From: Saccharicrinis sp050296935
Lineage (GTDB): Bacteria > Bacteroidota > Bacteroidia > Bacteroidales > Marinilabiliaceae
DNA: 64,000 nt
Direction of reading: 5' to 3'
Assembly (NCBI GenBank): GCA_050296935.1
Contig: JBNKRV010000248.1
Coordinates: forward strand, 62,001-126,000
Shown here: piece by piece, positions 18,291 through 26,795 of the stretch
Numbering within the stretch: the stretch's first letter is position 1
How the letters are laid out: every line of letters begins with the position of its first letter
Notes under the pieces: model-generated
What the model was told of the DNA's origin: nothing
Seen by the model: the letters and a program-made list of their open reading frames with translations, nothing else
The model's database searches: none
Translations under genes and position numbers: made by a program

Positions 18291-19304
18291 ATGAAAATAC
18301 TTTACGCCATACAAGGAACAGGGAACGGACATGTTGCCAGATCTCTGGAGATTATCCCAATTCTAAAAAAACACGGAAAAGTTGACATTGCTCTTAGTGG
18401 CAATCAAACTGATATTCAACTACCATGGGAAATAAAATACAGATTGCATGGTGCCAGTTTCATTTTTGGAAAAAATGGCGGCATTGATCTGTTTAAGAGT
18501 ATTAGGAATATTAGTCTGCTCAACTTTATTTACGAATTATTAAAAATACCGGTTCATAAATACGATTTGGTAATTAATGATTTTGAACCGGTTACAGCCT
18601 GGGCCTGCAAGCTTAAATCAAAACAATGCATCGGGGTATCTCATCAATCCAGTGTACTGCACAAAAATGCCCCTAAACCAGTAAAGAAAAGCCTGTTTGG
18701 CAAATTAATATTGAAATATTATGCTCCTACAAATAAAAATTACGGCTTCCATTTTAAAAGTCTGGGAGAGGACGTTTTCACACCAGTGATCAGAAGAGAT
18801 ATCAGAGCCTTAACACCTGAAGTTAAAAATCATTTCACAGTATATCTACCTTCTTATTCCGACGAAGCCATTATAGATTTCTTAAAACAATTTAACGAGG
18901 TAAACTGGGAGGTATATTCAAAACACAATCAAAAACCATTTACATACAAAAACATAAAAATCAGCCCCGTTGATAAAAATGATTTTGTAAAAAGTATGGC
19001 TTCATCAAAAGGAGTCTTTTGCAATGCAGGATTTGAAACTCCGGCAGAAGCTTTATTTTTAAAGAAAAAACTGTGTGTGATCCCCATGATTGGGCAATAC
19101 GAACAACAATTAAATGCAGAAATGCTCAAATCAATGGGAGTTCCGGTTTATTCTTCCTTATGTGATATTAATGCAGATAGTTTTAAAGCCTGGATCAAAA
19201 ACAATGACATTATTCCGGTAAATTACTATGATGACACAAACTGGATTATCTCATCAATTGTAAAAGCACATAATCAGAACATTGAAGAGCCAGCTTTTGC
19301 TTAG
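18291..19304 (+). CDS. MurG-like glycosyltransferase family protein
   Basis: A 337-residue GT-B-type protein. The N-terminal motif YAIQGTGNGHVARSLEI resembles the glycine-rich acceptor loop of MurG-like enzymes, and the C-terminal CNAGFETPAEALFLKKKLCVIPMIGQYEQQLNA resembles the donor-nucleotide site, where Glu binds the sugar nucleotide and the QxxN segment closes the pocket. No signal or membrane helix is present, so the enzyme is cytoplasmic or peripheral. The pairing with a UDP-lipid phosphoesterase-like gene suggests glycolipid or cell-wall sugar transfer; donor and acceptor are unknown. Confidence 0.82.
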   Translation: MKILYAIQGTGNGHVARSLEIIPILKKHGKVDIALSGNQTDIQLPWEIKYRLHGASFIFGKNGGIDLFKSIRNISLLNFIYELLKIPVHKYDLVINDFEPVTAWACKLKSKQCIGVSHQSSVLHKNAPKPVKKSLFGKLILKYYAPTNKNYGFHFKSLGEDVFTPVIRRDIRALTPEVKNHFTVYLPSYSDEAIIDFLKQFNEVNWEVYSKHNQKPFTYKNIKISPVDKNDFVKSMASSKGVFCNAGFETPAEALFLKKKLCVIPMIGQYEQQLNAEMLKSMGVPVYSSLCDINADSFKAWIKNNDIIPVNYYDDTNWIISSIVKAHNQNIEEPAFA

Positions 19305-19319
19305 TATTAAAACACCTTT

Positions 19320-19358
19320 TAACCTGAGTTCGATTAAAATTAGCGAGCTCAGGTTTTT
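19320..19358. repeat. Repeat family B, terminus-only copy; also a likely terminator
   Basis: taacctgagttcgattaaaa followed by ttagcgagctcaggttttta: the two ends of family B joined with no interior. The 8-bp stem aacctgag/ctcaggtt (19321-19328 with 19348-19355) followed by a T run can end transcription of the glycosyltransferase-like gene, which stops 16 bp upstream. Confidence 0.75.
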
Positions 19359-19452
19359 AGATTTTCCTTATAAAGGAAACAAATTACAGAAGACCAACAT
19401 GACATTTCAGACCTATTGTCATTTTAATATTCAACTACAAAATTAATTTTAA

Positions 19453-19590
19453 ATAGTGTATGTCCTTAAAGTCGGGTGTCTGAACTATAAATGTTTATCG
19501 TATGAAAAATTCAACCCGCAGTATACCAGCGTATATGAGGATTTGGATTTTGAATAATAACGCAGTTGTCTGACTTTTAATACGAACACT
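19453..19590 (+). repeat. Repeat family A, diverged full copy
   Basis: A ~138-bp element with interior blocks gtcgggtgtctg, gaaaaattcaacccgcagta and tatatgaggatttggatttt shared with the copies at 16001 and 42461. The ends (atagtgtatgtccttaaagtc and gacttttaatacgaacact) have point changes and part of the interior is missing, so this copy is older. Confidence 0.8.
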
Positions 19591-20145
19591 AAACACTTGA
19601 AAACCGACATAAATAAAGATTTAATTACATATACCGGGCAATCCAGAACCACCTCTCCTTCATGCTCTATTAGTTTAGTGCAAATCCGCTAAATATCAAT
19701 GTAAATTTATCCGGAAAAGAGCTTAAAAATACCTGAAACCAGACCTTTTATAATCATAATCAATCATCCATGTGGTTTTTCAGATAAAACCACCATGATT
19801 ATAACATGGCATCAACTATATACACATTTCACTCCCAACATCCTCAATACAAAAACAATCCTATCAAAAACGAATGCCCTGCTCACTATTGGGCGAATAT
19901 AAAATCACCTTAAAACAGATGCCTGATGCCTTTACAAAAAAGTTTCACCTTTCATTAACACGTTACATTTTCCAATAAGCTTTCTACTTTTTATTAAGAC
20001 CTCTTTTAAATTAGCTGCCAAAAGTAAATGTTAATAGTTATTAAAGTAAATTAAAAGTAGAAAATATATATATTCGGCATCGTATTACCGAAATAAAATA
20101 ATATAGTAAAAAAAATTATAACGCCATTAAAATAAATACACTATC
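19591..20145. other. Intergenic leader upstream of the FeS/NrfD/cytochrome c genes
   Basis: About 550 bp without a protein gene. An inverted repeat near 19769-19797 (aatcatccatgtggtttt/aaaaccaccatgatt) could fold into a hairpin. The promoter of the respiratory cluster should be here, but I see no clear FNR-type palindrome or -33/-7 pair. Confidence 0.4.
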
Positions 20146-21102
20146 ATGAGTTCGCATCGAGTTAAAAAGTCGGATGAATCCCCTAAAAAGAAAAGTATAA
20201 ATTCCCGAAGGGATTTTATGAGAAAGTTAGGGTTTATTGGAGCCGCTGCTACAACCGGAGCTGTTGCATCAGGGTTCAGTTCAGTTAAAAATACGGATGA
20301 GGAATGCGTAAAGGTATTAACATCAGATAACAGGCTGGTAGAAATTCCTAAAAGCCAGGTTAAGGATGTTAAACTTGATACTGAAATATTGCAGTCGCGT
20401 GGCCGTGTAGGCCTGAAAGGGAAAAGATGGGTAATGGTAATTGATTTGGCTAAATGTCGAAACGCCCGTGAATGTGTAAAGGGATGTCAGGAACACCATC
20501 ATTTGCACCCTTATCAATACCATATTAACACCTTGGTAATGCAGGATAATCCAAAATCGGCTCCTTATAACATGCCAAAACCATGTATGCATTGCGATAA
20601 CCCTCCTTGCGTTTCGGTTTGTCCGGTTAATGCCACTTTTAAAAGACAAGATGGAATTGTTTTAATTGATAATGAACGATGTATAGGTTGTCGTTTTTGT
20701 ATGGCTGCCTGTCCATACTCTGTAAGGGTATTTAACTGGGAAGAACCATTTCAGGCTCAGTTATACAAAGAAGAACCAATGCCTTATGATGTTGAAATGA
20801 ACGTACCACAGAAAAAAGGTACCATAACCAAATGTTTATTTAGTGCTGATTGTTTAAGAGATGGTGATTTACCTACCTGTGTTCGTGCTTGTCCTAACGG
20901 AGTATTCTATTTTGGAGATGAAAATGAAAATGCGGTAACCAATGGTACCACCAGAGAAACCGTGGTTTTGAGTGAATTACTTGAAAAAAACGCAGCTTAT
21001 CGCTTAATGGAAGAATTAGGCACAAAACCACGTGTTTACTACCTTCCTCCAAAAGACCGTTTATTTGACGTTCCTGAAAAACCAGAAAGTCATCATAGTT
21101 AA
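20146..21102 (+). CDS. Tat-exported ferredoxin-type FeS subunit (HybA/DmsB family) of a quinol-oxidising module
   Basis: The 318-residue protein starts with a twin-arginine signal (SRRDFMRKLG, Arg21-Arg22), so it is periplasmic. It has four cysteine motifs of the four-cluster DmsB/HybA family. Motifs II (C147, C150, C155, C159) and III (C179, C182, C185, C189) are regular. Motif I reads C104-x2-Ala107-x2-C110-x3-C114, so its second Cys is Ala. Motif IV reads C230-x2-Ser233-x2-C236 ... C245-x3-C249, so its second Cys is Ser, with an extra Cys nearby. This suggests altered clusters at one end of the chain. The NrfD gene follows 17 bp later. No molybdopterin subunit is present. Confidence 0.88.
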   Translation: MSSHRVKKSDESPKKKSINSRRDFMRKLGFIGAAATTGAVASGFSSVKNTDEECVKVLTSDNRLVEIPKSQVKDVKLDTEILQSRGRVGLKGKRWVMVIDLAKCRNARECVKGCQEHHHLHPYQYHINTLVMQDNPKSAPYNMPKPCMHCDNPPCVSVCPVNATFKRQDGIVLIDNERCIGCRFCMAACPYSVRVFNWEEPFQAQLYKEEPMPYDVEMNVPQKKGTITKCLFSADCLRDGDLPTCVRACPNGVFYFGDENENAVTNGTTRETVVLSELLEKNAAYRLMEELGTKPRVYYLPPKDRLFDVPEKPESHHS

Positions 21103-21119
21103 ATCCAAAATCTAAAAAT

Positions 21120-22466
21120 ATGTCCGGACATAACATTAAATTTAACAAACAGAAGTTGGATAAAATTGCCAGCGATGTTTTAAAACCATTAGGCTTTAAT
21201 AATGCCTACAGGGTTTGGATGTCGTTTTTAACAGTGGCCCTGCTGGCATGTATCTATGCCTATAGCATTCAGTACCAAAAAGGATTAGTAGTTACCGGAA
21301 TGCGCGACATGGTAAGCTGGGGTATGTACATTGCCAACTTTGTATTTTTTGTAGCTACTGCACTGGTAGGGATGCTTATTAGTGGAGTAATTGGTTTACT
21401 TGGGTATAAATGGATAACACCCATAAGCCGAATTGCAGAAATTATTGCTGTAGCATTTGCTGCTGTAGCAGGAATTGTAATAGTATCTGACATGGGTCGT
21501 CCTGAAAGACTACTCAATGTATTTATTTACGGAAGGGTGCAATCACCTATCCTTTGGGATGTAACCGTAGTTACCACCTATCTGGTAATAAGCACATTGC
21601 TATATTTACTACCTCTTATTCCTGACCTGGCTATTGCCCGGGGAAGAATTGATACCATGCCTAAATGGCAAAAGAAGTTATATGAACTATTGTCATTTAA
21701 CTGGACACATCACCCAAAGCAATATAAAGTACTATTTAAAGCAACCCGATTGCTTTTAATATTGGTAATTCCAACTGCATTTGCCATTCATACAGTAACT
21801 TCCTGGTTATTGGCTGTAAACTCCAGATCGGGATGGGATAGTACTATTTTTGGCCCTTACTTTTTAACCGGAGCTTTTGTAACCGGAATGGCTGCTGTTG
21901 TAATTGCTGTATTTTTCTTTCGAAACAACTATAAGTTAAGAGAATACTTAGATGATGAGCTGTTTAATAAAATGGGTAAACTTCTTGAATTTGTATGTGT
22001 GATTTACTTTTATTTCAACCTGAATGAATTTATCGTTCCGGCCTATAAAATGAAGGAATTTGATGCTGTTCACATATATGAATTATTCGCAGGTAAGCAT
22101 GCGATCATGTTCTGGTTTTCCCAGATATTCGGTTTAATAGGACCCATGATAATACTATTATGGAAACCTTTCCGAAAACCAGTTCCGCTATTTATTATTT
22201 CGATATTAGTAGTAATCGGAGCCTGGCTAAAGCGTTATATCATAGTAATTCCTACTATGGAACATCCATTTTTACCAATACAGAACTTACCACATGAATG
22301 GGTCGTGTATCAACCTACTATCATTGAAACAATGGTCACTTTAGGATCCATTATTATGGGAGTCATGATTATTTCTGTATTATCAAAATTATTCCCTGTA
22401 ATACCCATATGGGAAATGGCTGAAGAACATGATGACAAAGACGAAAAGAAAACTAAAATCATATAA
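21120..22466 (+). CDS. NrfD/PsrC-type quinone-interacting membrane subunit
   Basis: A 448-residue integral membrane protein with about ten hydrophobic helices. The segments WGMYIANFVFFVATALVGMLISG and GRPERLLNVFIYGRVQSPILWD are typical of NrfD-family quinol dehydrogenases. It is longer than PsrC/NrfD (~320) and closer to HybB/DsrP/ActC in size. It should take electrons from menaquinol and pass them to the FeS subunit upstream and the cytochrome c downstream. The cytochrome gene starts 10 bp after this stop. Location beside cbb3 genes suggests a quinol:cytochrome c oxidoreductase role; direction of electron flow is inferred. Confidence 0.88.
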   Translation: MSGHNIKFNKQKLDKIASDVLKPLGFNNAYRVWMSFLTVALLACIYAYSIQYQKGLVVTGMRDMVSWGMYIANFVFFVATALVGMLISGVIGLLGYKWITPISRIAEIIAVAFAAVAGIVIVSDMGRPERLLNVFIYGRVQSPILWDVTVVTTYLVISTLLYLLPLIPDLAIARGRIDTMPKWQKKLYELLSFNWTHHPKQYKVLFKATRLLLILVIPTAFAIHTVTSWLLAVNSRSGWDSTIFGPYFLTGAFVTGMAAVVIAVFFFRNNYKLREYLDDELFNKMGKLLEFVCVIYFYFNLNEFIVPAYKMKEFDAVHIYELFAGKHAIMFWFSQIFGLIGPMIILLWKPFRKPVPLFIISILVVIGAWLKRYIIVIPTMEHPFLPIQNLPHEWVVYQPTIIETMVTLGSIIMGVMIISVLSKLFPVIPIWEMAEEHDDKDEKKTKII

Positions 22467-22476
22467 AAACAGTGCA

Positions 22477-23403
22477 ATGAGAAAATATGTATTAATAATA
22501 TCCATATGTTTTTGTGCTGTTATAAATAGTACAGCACAAAATGCCTGGCTGGTGCCACAGGATCAGAAAGAAAAACTGAGTACTGTAGAATTCACCGAAG
22601 CCATGGTAAAATCGGGTAGTGAGGTATTCAATAAAAATTGTATTAGCTGCCATGGCACACCTGGAGAAAACAATCCATTACAGATGGTCCCTTCCCCTGG
22701 TGATCCTGCCGGAGAAAAATACCAATCGAATACCGATGGTGAGTTATTCTACAAAATTAATGAAGGCAGGGTAACCATGCCATCGTTTAAAAGTGCTTTA
22801 AGCAAAGCTGACATCTGGAATGTAATTGCTTATGTACGTACATTCAATCCTGACTATGTTCAGGAAGTTTCGGAGAAAATAGAAACAAATATTCCCGAAG
22901 GAACAGAACTGGCCATGGACATTAATTTTAACAAGGATAAAAATGCGATTGAAGTTTTACTTACCGGTAAGTTAAATAATGATGTTACCCCTGTAGGTGG
23001 AGTTGAAGTTAAATTATTTGCCCAAAAGTACTTTGGCAAACTCTCTATTGGAGAGGCTAAAGCAACAAATAAAAAAGGATTAGCCACATTCTCATGGAAT
23101 AATGAAACACCAGGCGATACATTAGGCAATGTTAATCTTATTGCTGTGTTAAACAACCCGGATGTATATGGCGATATCAAAGCTGAAAAAACATTACCAA
23201 TTGGTTTGGAAAACAACCATCCGCCTTTAAATGAAAAAAGAGCGATGTGGAATGTGGTTCAAAAAGCACCCCTCTGGGTACTTATAGGATATACAGGCTC
23301 TGTGATTACAATATGGGCCTTCATTTTTTACGTTTTGTTTGCTGTTAAAAAAATATTTTCACTCGGCAACGAACCTATCAATGAAGACGAAAAGTTAATT
23401 TAA
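22477..23403 (+). CDS. Membrane-anchored monohaem cytochrome c of the FeS/NrfD module
   Basis: A 308-residue protein with a signal peptide (VLIISICFCAVINSTAQ), one cytochrome c domain with CISCH (C55, C58, H59) and a likely Met ligand in MPSFKSALS, then a beta-rich domain (about 140-250) and a C-terminal membrane helix (about 272-297). The longer frame starting at 22429 overlaps the NrfD gene; the ATG at 22477 gives a proper signal peptide. As a periplasmic anchored carrier it is suited to pass electrons from the FeS/NrfD pair to the cbb3 oxidase encoded next. The ccoS gene starts 28 bp later. Confidence 0.88.
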   Translation: MRKYVLIISICFCAVINSTAQNAWLVPQDQKEKLSTVEFTEAMVKSGSEVFNKNCISCHGTPGENNPLQMVPSPGDPAGEKYQSNTDGELFYKINEGRVTMPSFKSALSKADIWNVIAYVRTFNPDYVQEVSEKIETNIPEGTELAMDINFNKDKNAIEVLLTGKLNNDVTPVGGVEVKLFAQKYFGKLSIGEAKATNKKGLATFSWNNETPGDTLGNVNLIAVLNNPDVYGDIKAEKTLPIGLENNHPPLNEKRAMWNVVQKAPLWVLIGYTGSVITIWAFIFYVLFAVKKIFSLGNEPINEDEKLI

Positions 23404-23431
23404 TAACAATCCTGTATTTTGCACCTGAATA

Positions 23432-23659
23432 ATGAACATACTATATTTATTAGTTGGCGTTAGTTTATTAGCAGCACTATTTTTTCTGGGGCTGTTTATT
23501 TGGGCTGTTAAATCAGGTCAGTATGAAGATACTTATTCACCTTCAGTAAGAATTCTATTCGAGGATGACGAAGAGAACATGAACAATGCTGAAGGTGAAG
23601 ATGCAGAGAAAGAAGAAATAAAGAAGGACAATTTCATAAACAAGGATTCAGAAAAGTAA
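23432..23659 (+). CDS. ccoS: cbb3-type oxidase assembly protein CcoS
   Basis: A 75-residue protein with one N-terminal helix (YLLVGVSLLAALFFLGLFIWAVKSGQYED) followed by an acidic cytoplasmic tail, the CcoS signature. CcoS is needed for cofactor insertion into cbb3 oxidase. Here it precedes the oxidase structural genes, with ccoG, ccoH and ccoI downstream, so all known assembly factors are in one cluster. Confidence 0.9.
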   Translation: MNILYLLVGVSLLAALFFLGLFIWAVKSGQYEDTYSPSVRILFEDDEENMNNAEGEDAEKEEIKKDNFINKDSEK

Positions 23660-23740
23660 ATAATTACAAAGCCTCCTTCAGGTTTCATATTTCTCAATCA
23701 ATAGTAAATAACAAATACGTGAATCTTATTAGTATATATA

Positions 23741-25894
23741 ATGGAGATACAAAAATTTAAATACGATAATGCGATTGTCAGATGCTTTATAATAGCCACC
23801 ATTGTTTGGGGAGCAGTTGCATTGATAGTAGGATTATTGGCAGCGCTTCAGCTGGCATTTCCGTGGTTTAATCTGGGACTTGAGTACACCTCATTCGGAC
23901 GAGTCCGACCTATTCATACCAATGCAGTGATCTTTGCCTTCATTGGCAATGCCATGTTTGCGGGAATTTATTATTCTTTACAGCGGGTTTTAAAAGCCCG
24001 GTTATTTAACGACATCATAAGTAAAGTTCATTTCTGGAGTTGGCAGTTGATTATTGTTCTGGCCGCACTTACTCTGTTTATGGGAATTACTACAGGTAAA
24101 GAATATGCTGAATTAGAATGGCCTATTGATATCCTGATTGCAATATCATGGGTATTATTTGGTTGGAACATGATAGGAACCATCATCAAACGCAGAGTGA
24201 AACATATATACGCTGCTGTTTGGTGGTATCTGGCAACTTTTTTAGGTGTAGCCATCCTTCACATTGTTAATTCAATAGAAATCCCTGTTTCTCTTACCAA
24301 AAGTTACCCGATTTTTGCAGGAGCTCAGGATGCACTAGTTCAATGGTGGTATGGTCACAATGCTGTTGCCTTCTTTTTAACCACTCCATGGCTGGGATTA
24401 ATGTATTACTATTTACCTAAAGCTTCAAACCGGCCTATATATTCATACCAATTGTCGATTATTCACTTCTGGACTTTGATTTTTATATACATGTGGACTG
24501 GTCCTCACCACCTGCTGTATAATGCATTGCCTGATTGGCTGCAAGCATTGGGAGTTACATTTTCAGTAATGCTGATTGCTCCTTCGTGGGGAGGTATGAT
24601 AAACGGACTATTAACTTTGAGAGGTGCATGGGATCAGGTACGTGACCGGGCTGATCTGAAATTTATGGTAGTTGCCCTAATTGCCTATGGAATGGCTACT
24701 TTTGAGGGCCCCATGATGGCACTTAAAACAGTAAACTCCATCAGTCACTTTACCGACTGGACCATCGCTCATACACATATTGGTGGTATGGGATGGAATA
24801 GTGGATTAATCTTTGGTATGTTTTATTGGTTGGTTCCACGTTTATTTAAGACTAAACTCTTTTCGTCTAAACTTGCCAATGCACACTTTTGGGTTGGAAC
24901 ACTCGGTATTTTAATGTTTGCTATTCCGTTATATTGGGCAGCCATTACTCAATGGTTAATGCTAAAAGAATATACTCCAACAGGATCACTGGCATATCCT
25001 AACTTTTTACAGACAACCATACAAATATTACCATTGTATGCATTCAGAATTGTAGGAGGAGTATTATTCTTTGCTGGCTTTCTGATGTTCCTATATAATA
25101 TTGTTAAAACTATTGCTGCAGGACAAATGGTTGCAGATGAGGAAGCAGAAGCCCCTGCTCTTGTTAATACTAAAAAGAGAAATCTGGCTGGAGAAACGGT
25201 GCACCGATGGTTAGAAAGAAAAGGAGTAAGATTTTCGGTATTCGTATTTATCGCGGTATTTATTGGTGGTGCTGTTGAAATTATACCCTTGCTAAAAGTA
25301 GAATCTAATATTCCAAAGATAGCATCCGTTAAGCCCTACACTCCACTTGAATTAACAGGTAGAGATTTATATATATCAAACGGCTGTTACAACTGTCACT
25401 CACAGCAAATAAGACCTTTACGCTGGGAGACTGACCGTTATGGAGAATATTCAAAAATCGGAGAATTTGTGTATGACCACCCATTTCAATGGGGTTCCAG
25501 AAGAACAGGTCCTGATTTATCTCGTGCCGGTTACCTGGGTGATTTTACCATTGCAGGATCTACTACCTATAAAACGGCAGTTTGGCATTATAACCATTTC
25601 ATGAAACCTCTTGAAATGAATCCACAATCAATCATGCCGGCTTATCCATGGCTTGCTGAAAATGAGGTGGATTTAGATATGGTTCCTAAGAAGATACGGG
25701 CCATGCAAACATTAGGAGTTCCATATGCAGAAGGTTTTGATGAGAAAGCAGTTGAAGCATACAAAGTACAAGCAAACAAAATTGTTGAAGACTTAAAAGC
25801 TTCGGGTGTTGAGGTTAAACCTACAAAAGAAGTAATTGCTTTAATTGCGTACTTACATAAGTTAGGTAAAGATATTTCAGGTGTTGAAGATTAA
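23741..25894 (+). CDS. ccoN: cbb3-type cytochrome c oxidase, fused subunits I and II (CcoN-CcoO)
   Basis: A 717-residue fusion. Residues ~1-460 are CcoN with about twelve helices and the histidine ligands in RPIHTNAV (low-spin haem), WWYGHNAVAFF and TGPHHLLYN (CuB) and IAHTHIGGMGW (haems). After a ~30-residue linker and one helix (about 497-518) comes CcoO with one haem c site CYNCH (C549, C552, H553). CcoN and CcoO are separate proteins in Proteobacteria; the fusion is common in Bacteroidota. The enzyme reduces oxygen at low concentration and pumps protons. The start at 23741 leaves an 81-bp gap after ccoS. Confidence 0.96.
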   Translation: MEIQKFKYDNAIVRCFIIATIVWGAVALIVGLLAALQLAFPWFNLGLEYTSFGRVRPIHTNAVIFAFIGNAMFAGIYYSLQRVLKARLFNDIISKVHFWSWQLIIVLAALTLFMGITTGKEYAELEWPIDILIAISWVLFGWNMIGTIIKRRVKHIYAAVWWYLATFLGVAILHIVNSIEIPVSLTKSYPIFAGAQDALVQWWYGHNAVAFFLTTPWLGLMYYYLPKASNRPIYSYQLSIIHFWTLIFIYMWTGPHHLLYNALPDWLQALGVTFSVMLIAPSWGGMINGLLTLRGAWDQVRDRADLKFMVVALIAYGMATFEGPMMALKTVNSISHFTDWTIAHTHIGGMGWNSGLIFGMFYWLVPRLFKTKLFSSKLANAHFWVGTLGILMFAIPLYWAAITQWLMLKEYTPTGSLAYPNFLQTTIQILPLYAFRIVGGVLFFAGFLMFLYNIVKTIAAGQMVADEEAEAPALVNTKKRNLAGETVHRWLERKGVRFSVFVFIAVFIGGAVEIIPLLKVESNIPKIASVKPYTPLELTGRDLYISNGCYNCHSQQIRPLRWETDRYGEYSKIGEFVYDHPFQWGSRRTGPDLSRAGYLGDFTIAGSTTYKTAVWHYNHFMKPLEMNPQSIMPAYPWLAENEVDLDMVPKKIRAMQTLGVPYAEGFDEKAVEAYKVQANKIVEDLKASGVEVKPTKEVIALIAYLHKLGKDISGVED

Positions 25895-25903
25895 CAGGAA
25901 GCT

Positions 25904-26110
25904 ATGAACTTTGTAAGTGATGTTTTGAAGGATGTTAATGGTATTCAATGGTATTATATTATAGGGATAGCTATTTTTATCTCCTTATTTATAGTAGTAT
26001 TATATCGTACCATAAAAACACCTAAAAAAGATTTAGTACATTATAAAAATGCCATTCTGGAGGATGACAATGAATCTGATGATGGTAAGCAAAATAATTC
26101 AAACGATTAA
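25904..26110 (+). CDS. ccoQ: CcoQ-like small cbb3 oxidase subunit
   Basis: A 68-residue protein with a single helix (WYYIIGIAIFISLFIVVLYRTI) and an acidic tail, placed 9 bp after ccoNO and 2 bp before ccoP. Size, topology and position fit CcoQ, which stabilises the oxidase. The sequence itself is weakly conserved in this family, so the call rests mainly on context. Confidence 0.82.
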   Translation: MNFVSDVLKDVNGIQWYYIIGIAIFISLFIVVLYRTIKTPKKDLVHYKNAILEDDNESDDGKQNNSND

Positions 26111-26112
26111 TT

Positions 26113-26697
26113 ATGAGTCAAGATAACAATAAAGACCCGCAAGAATTCCACGACGACATTGAATCGCATGAATACGATGGAATTAAAGAACAGAATAATC
26201 CAGCTCCATTTTGGATAACCGCCCTATTTTTGGTTACTGTGGGATTTTCTCTGTTTTACCTTGTTCATTATTTTGGGTATCCGGGTAATGAGATGGATCA
26301 AGCCAGTGAGTATGCCAGGTCAGTAAACGAATTTGAAGCTGAAAAGGCAGCAATGAAGGCCGCTAATCAAAGTAACATGCCTGAATTAAGCATTGCAGAA
26401 ATGGCCGAAAAAGGCAAGGCTTTATTTGTAAAAAATGCATGTATGGCCTGCCATGGCGCTTCTGGTGAAGGAAATAATATCGGTCCGAATCTAACCGATA
26501 ATTTCTGGATCAATGGATGTGCTGAAGCTGATTTGATGGGGGTTATTTCAAATGGTAGACCTACTAAGGGAATGACTCCTTATAAAAGCATGATGAGCGA
26601 AGAGGAAATTAAATACGTAGCAATTTATATTCTAAATGATCTGGTTGGATCTTCACCTGAAAATCCTAAAGCCCCTCAAGGAGAAGAATGTAAATAA
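26113..26697 (+). CDS. ccoP: cbb3 oxidase cytochrome c subunit CcoP, monohaem form
   Basis: A 194-residue protein with an N-terminal cytoplasmic segment (EYDGIKEQNNPAPFWI, typical of CcoP), one helix (about 36-55) and a single cytochrome c domain with CMACH (C110, C113, H114) and a likely Met ligand in KGMTPYKSMMS. Proteobacterial CcoP has about 300 residues and two haems; here only one haem site is present. The protein should accept electrons for CcoNO. A hairpin follows at 26735. Confidence 0.93.
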   Translation: MSQDNNKDPQEFHDDIESHEYDGIKEQNNPAPFWITALFLVTVGFSLFYLVHYFGYPGNEMDQASEYARSVNEFEAEKAAMKAANQSNMPELSIAEMAEKGKALFVKNACMACHGASGEGNNIGPNLTDNFWINGCAEADLMGVISNGRPTKGMTPYKSMMSEEEIKYVAIYILNDLVGSSPENPKAPQGEECK

Positions 26698-26734
26698 CCA
26701 TATTTTAATAGCCGGTTTATTTTAAATTTTATCA

Positions 26735-26767
26735 ATCCCTGACAGGAATCAACTTCCTGTCGGGGAT
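26735..26767 (+). terminator. Strong intercistronic hairpin after ccoP
   Basis: A 14-bp stem atccctgacaggaa/ttcctgtcggggat with one G-T pair and a 5-nt loop, about 38 bp after the ccoP stop. No T run follows, so it may stabilise or attenuate the transcript between structural (ccoNOQP) and assembly (ccoGHI) genes rather than end it fully. Confidence 0.6.
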
Positions 26768-26795
26768 ATAGTTTACATATCACATCAATAATTAA

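Noticed and set aside
20146..23403. Assignment as a polysulfide, thiosulfate or DMSO reductase
   Set aside because: FeS plus NrfD subunits suggest it at first, but the molybdopterin catalytic subunit is absent on both sides and the module adjoins cbb3 genes and a cytochrome c.
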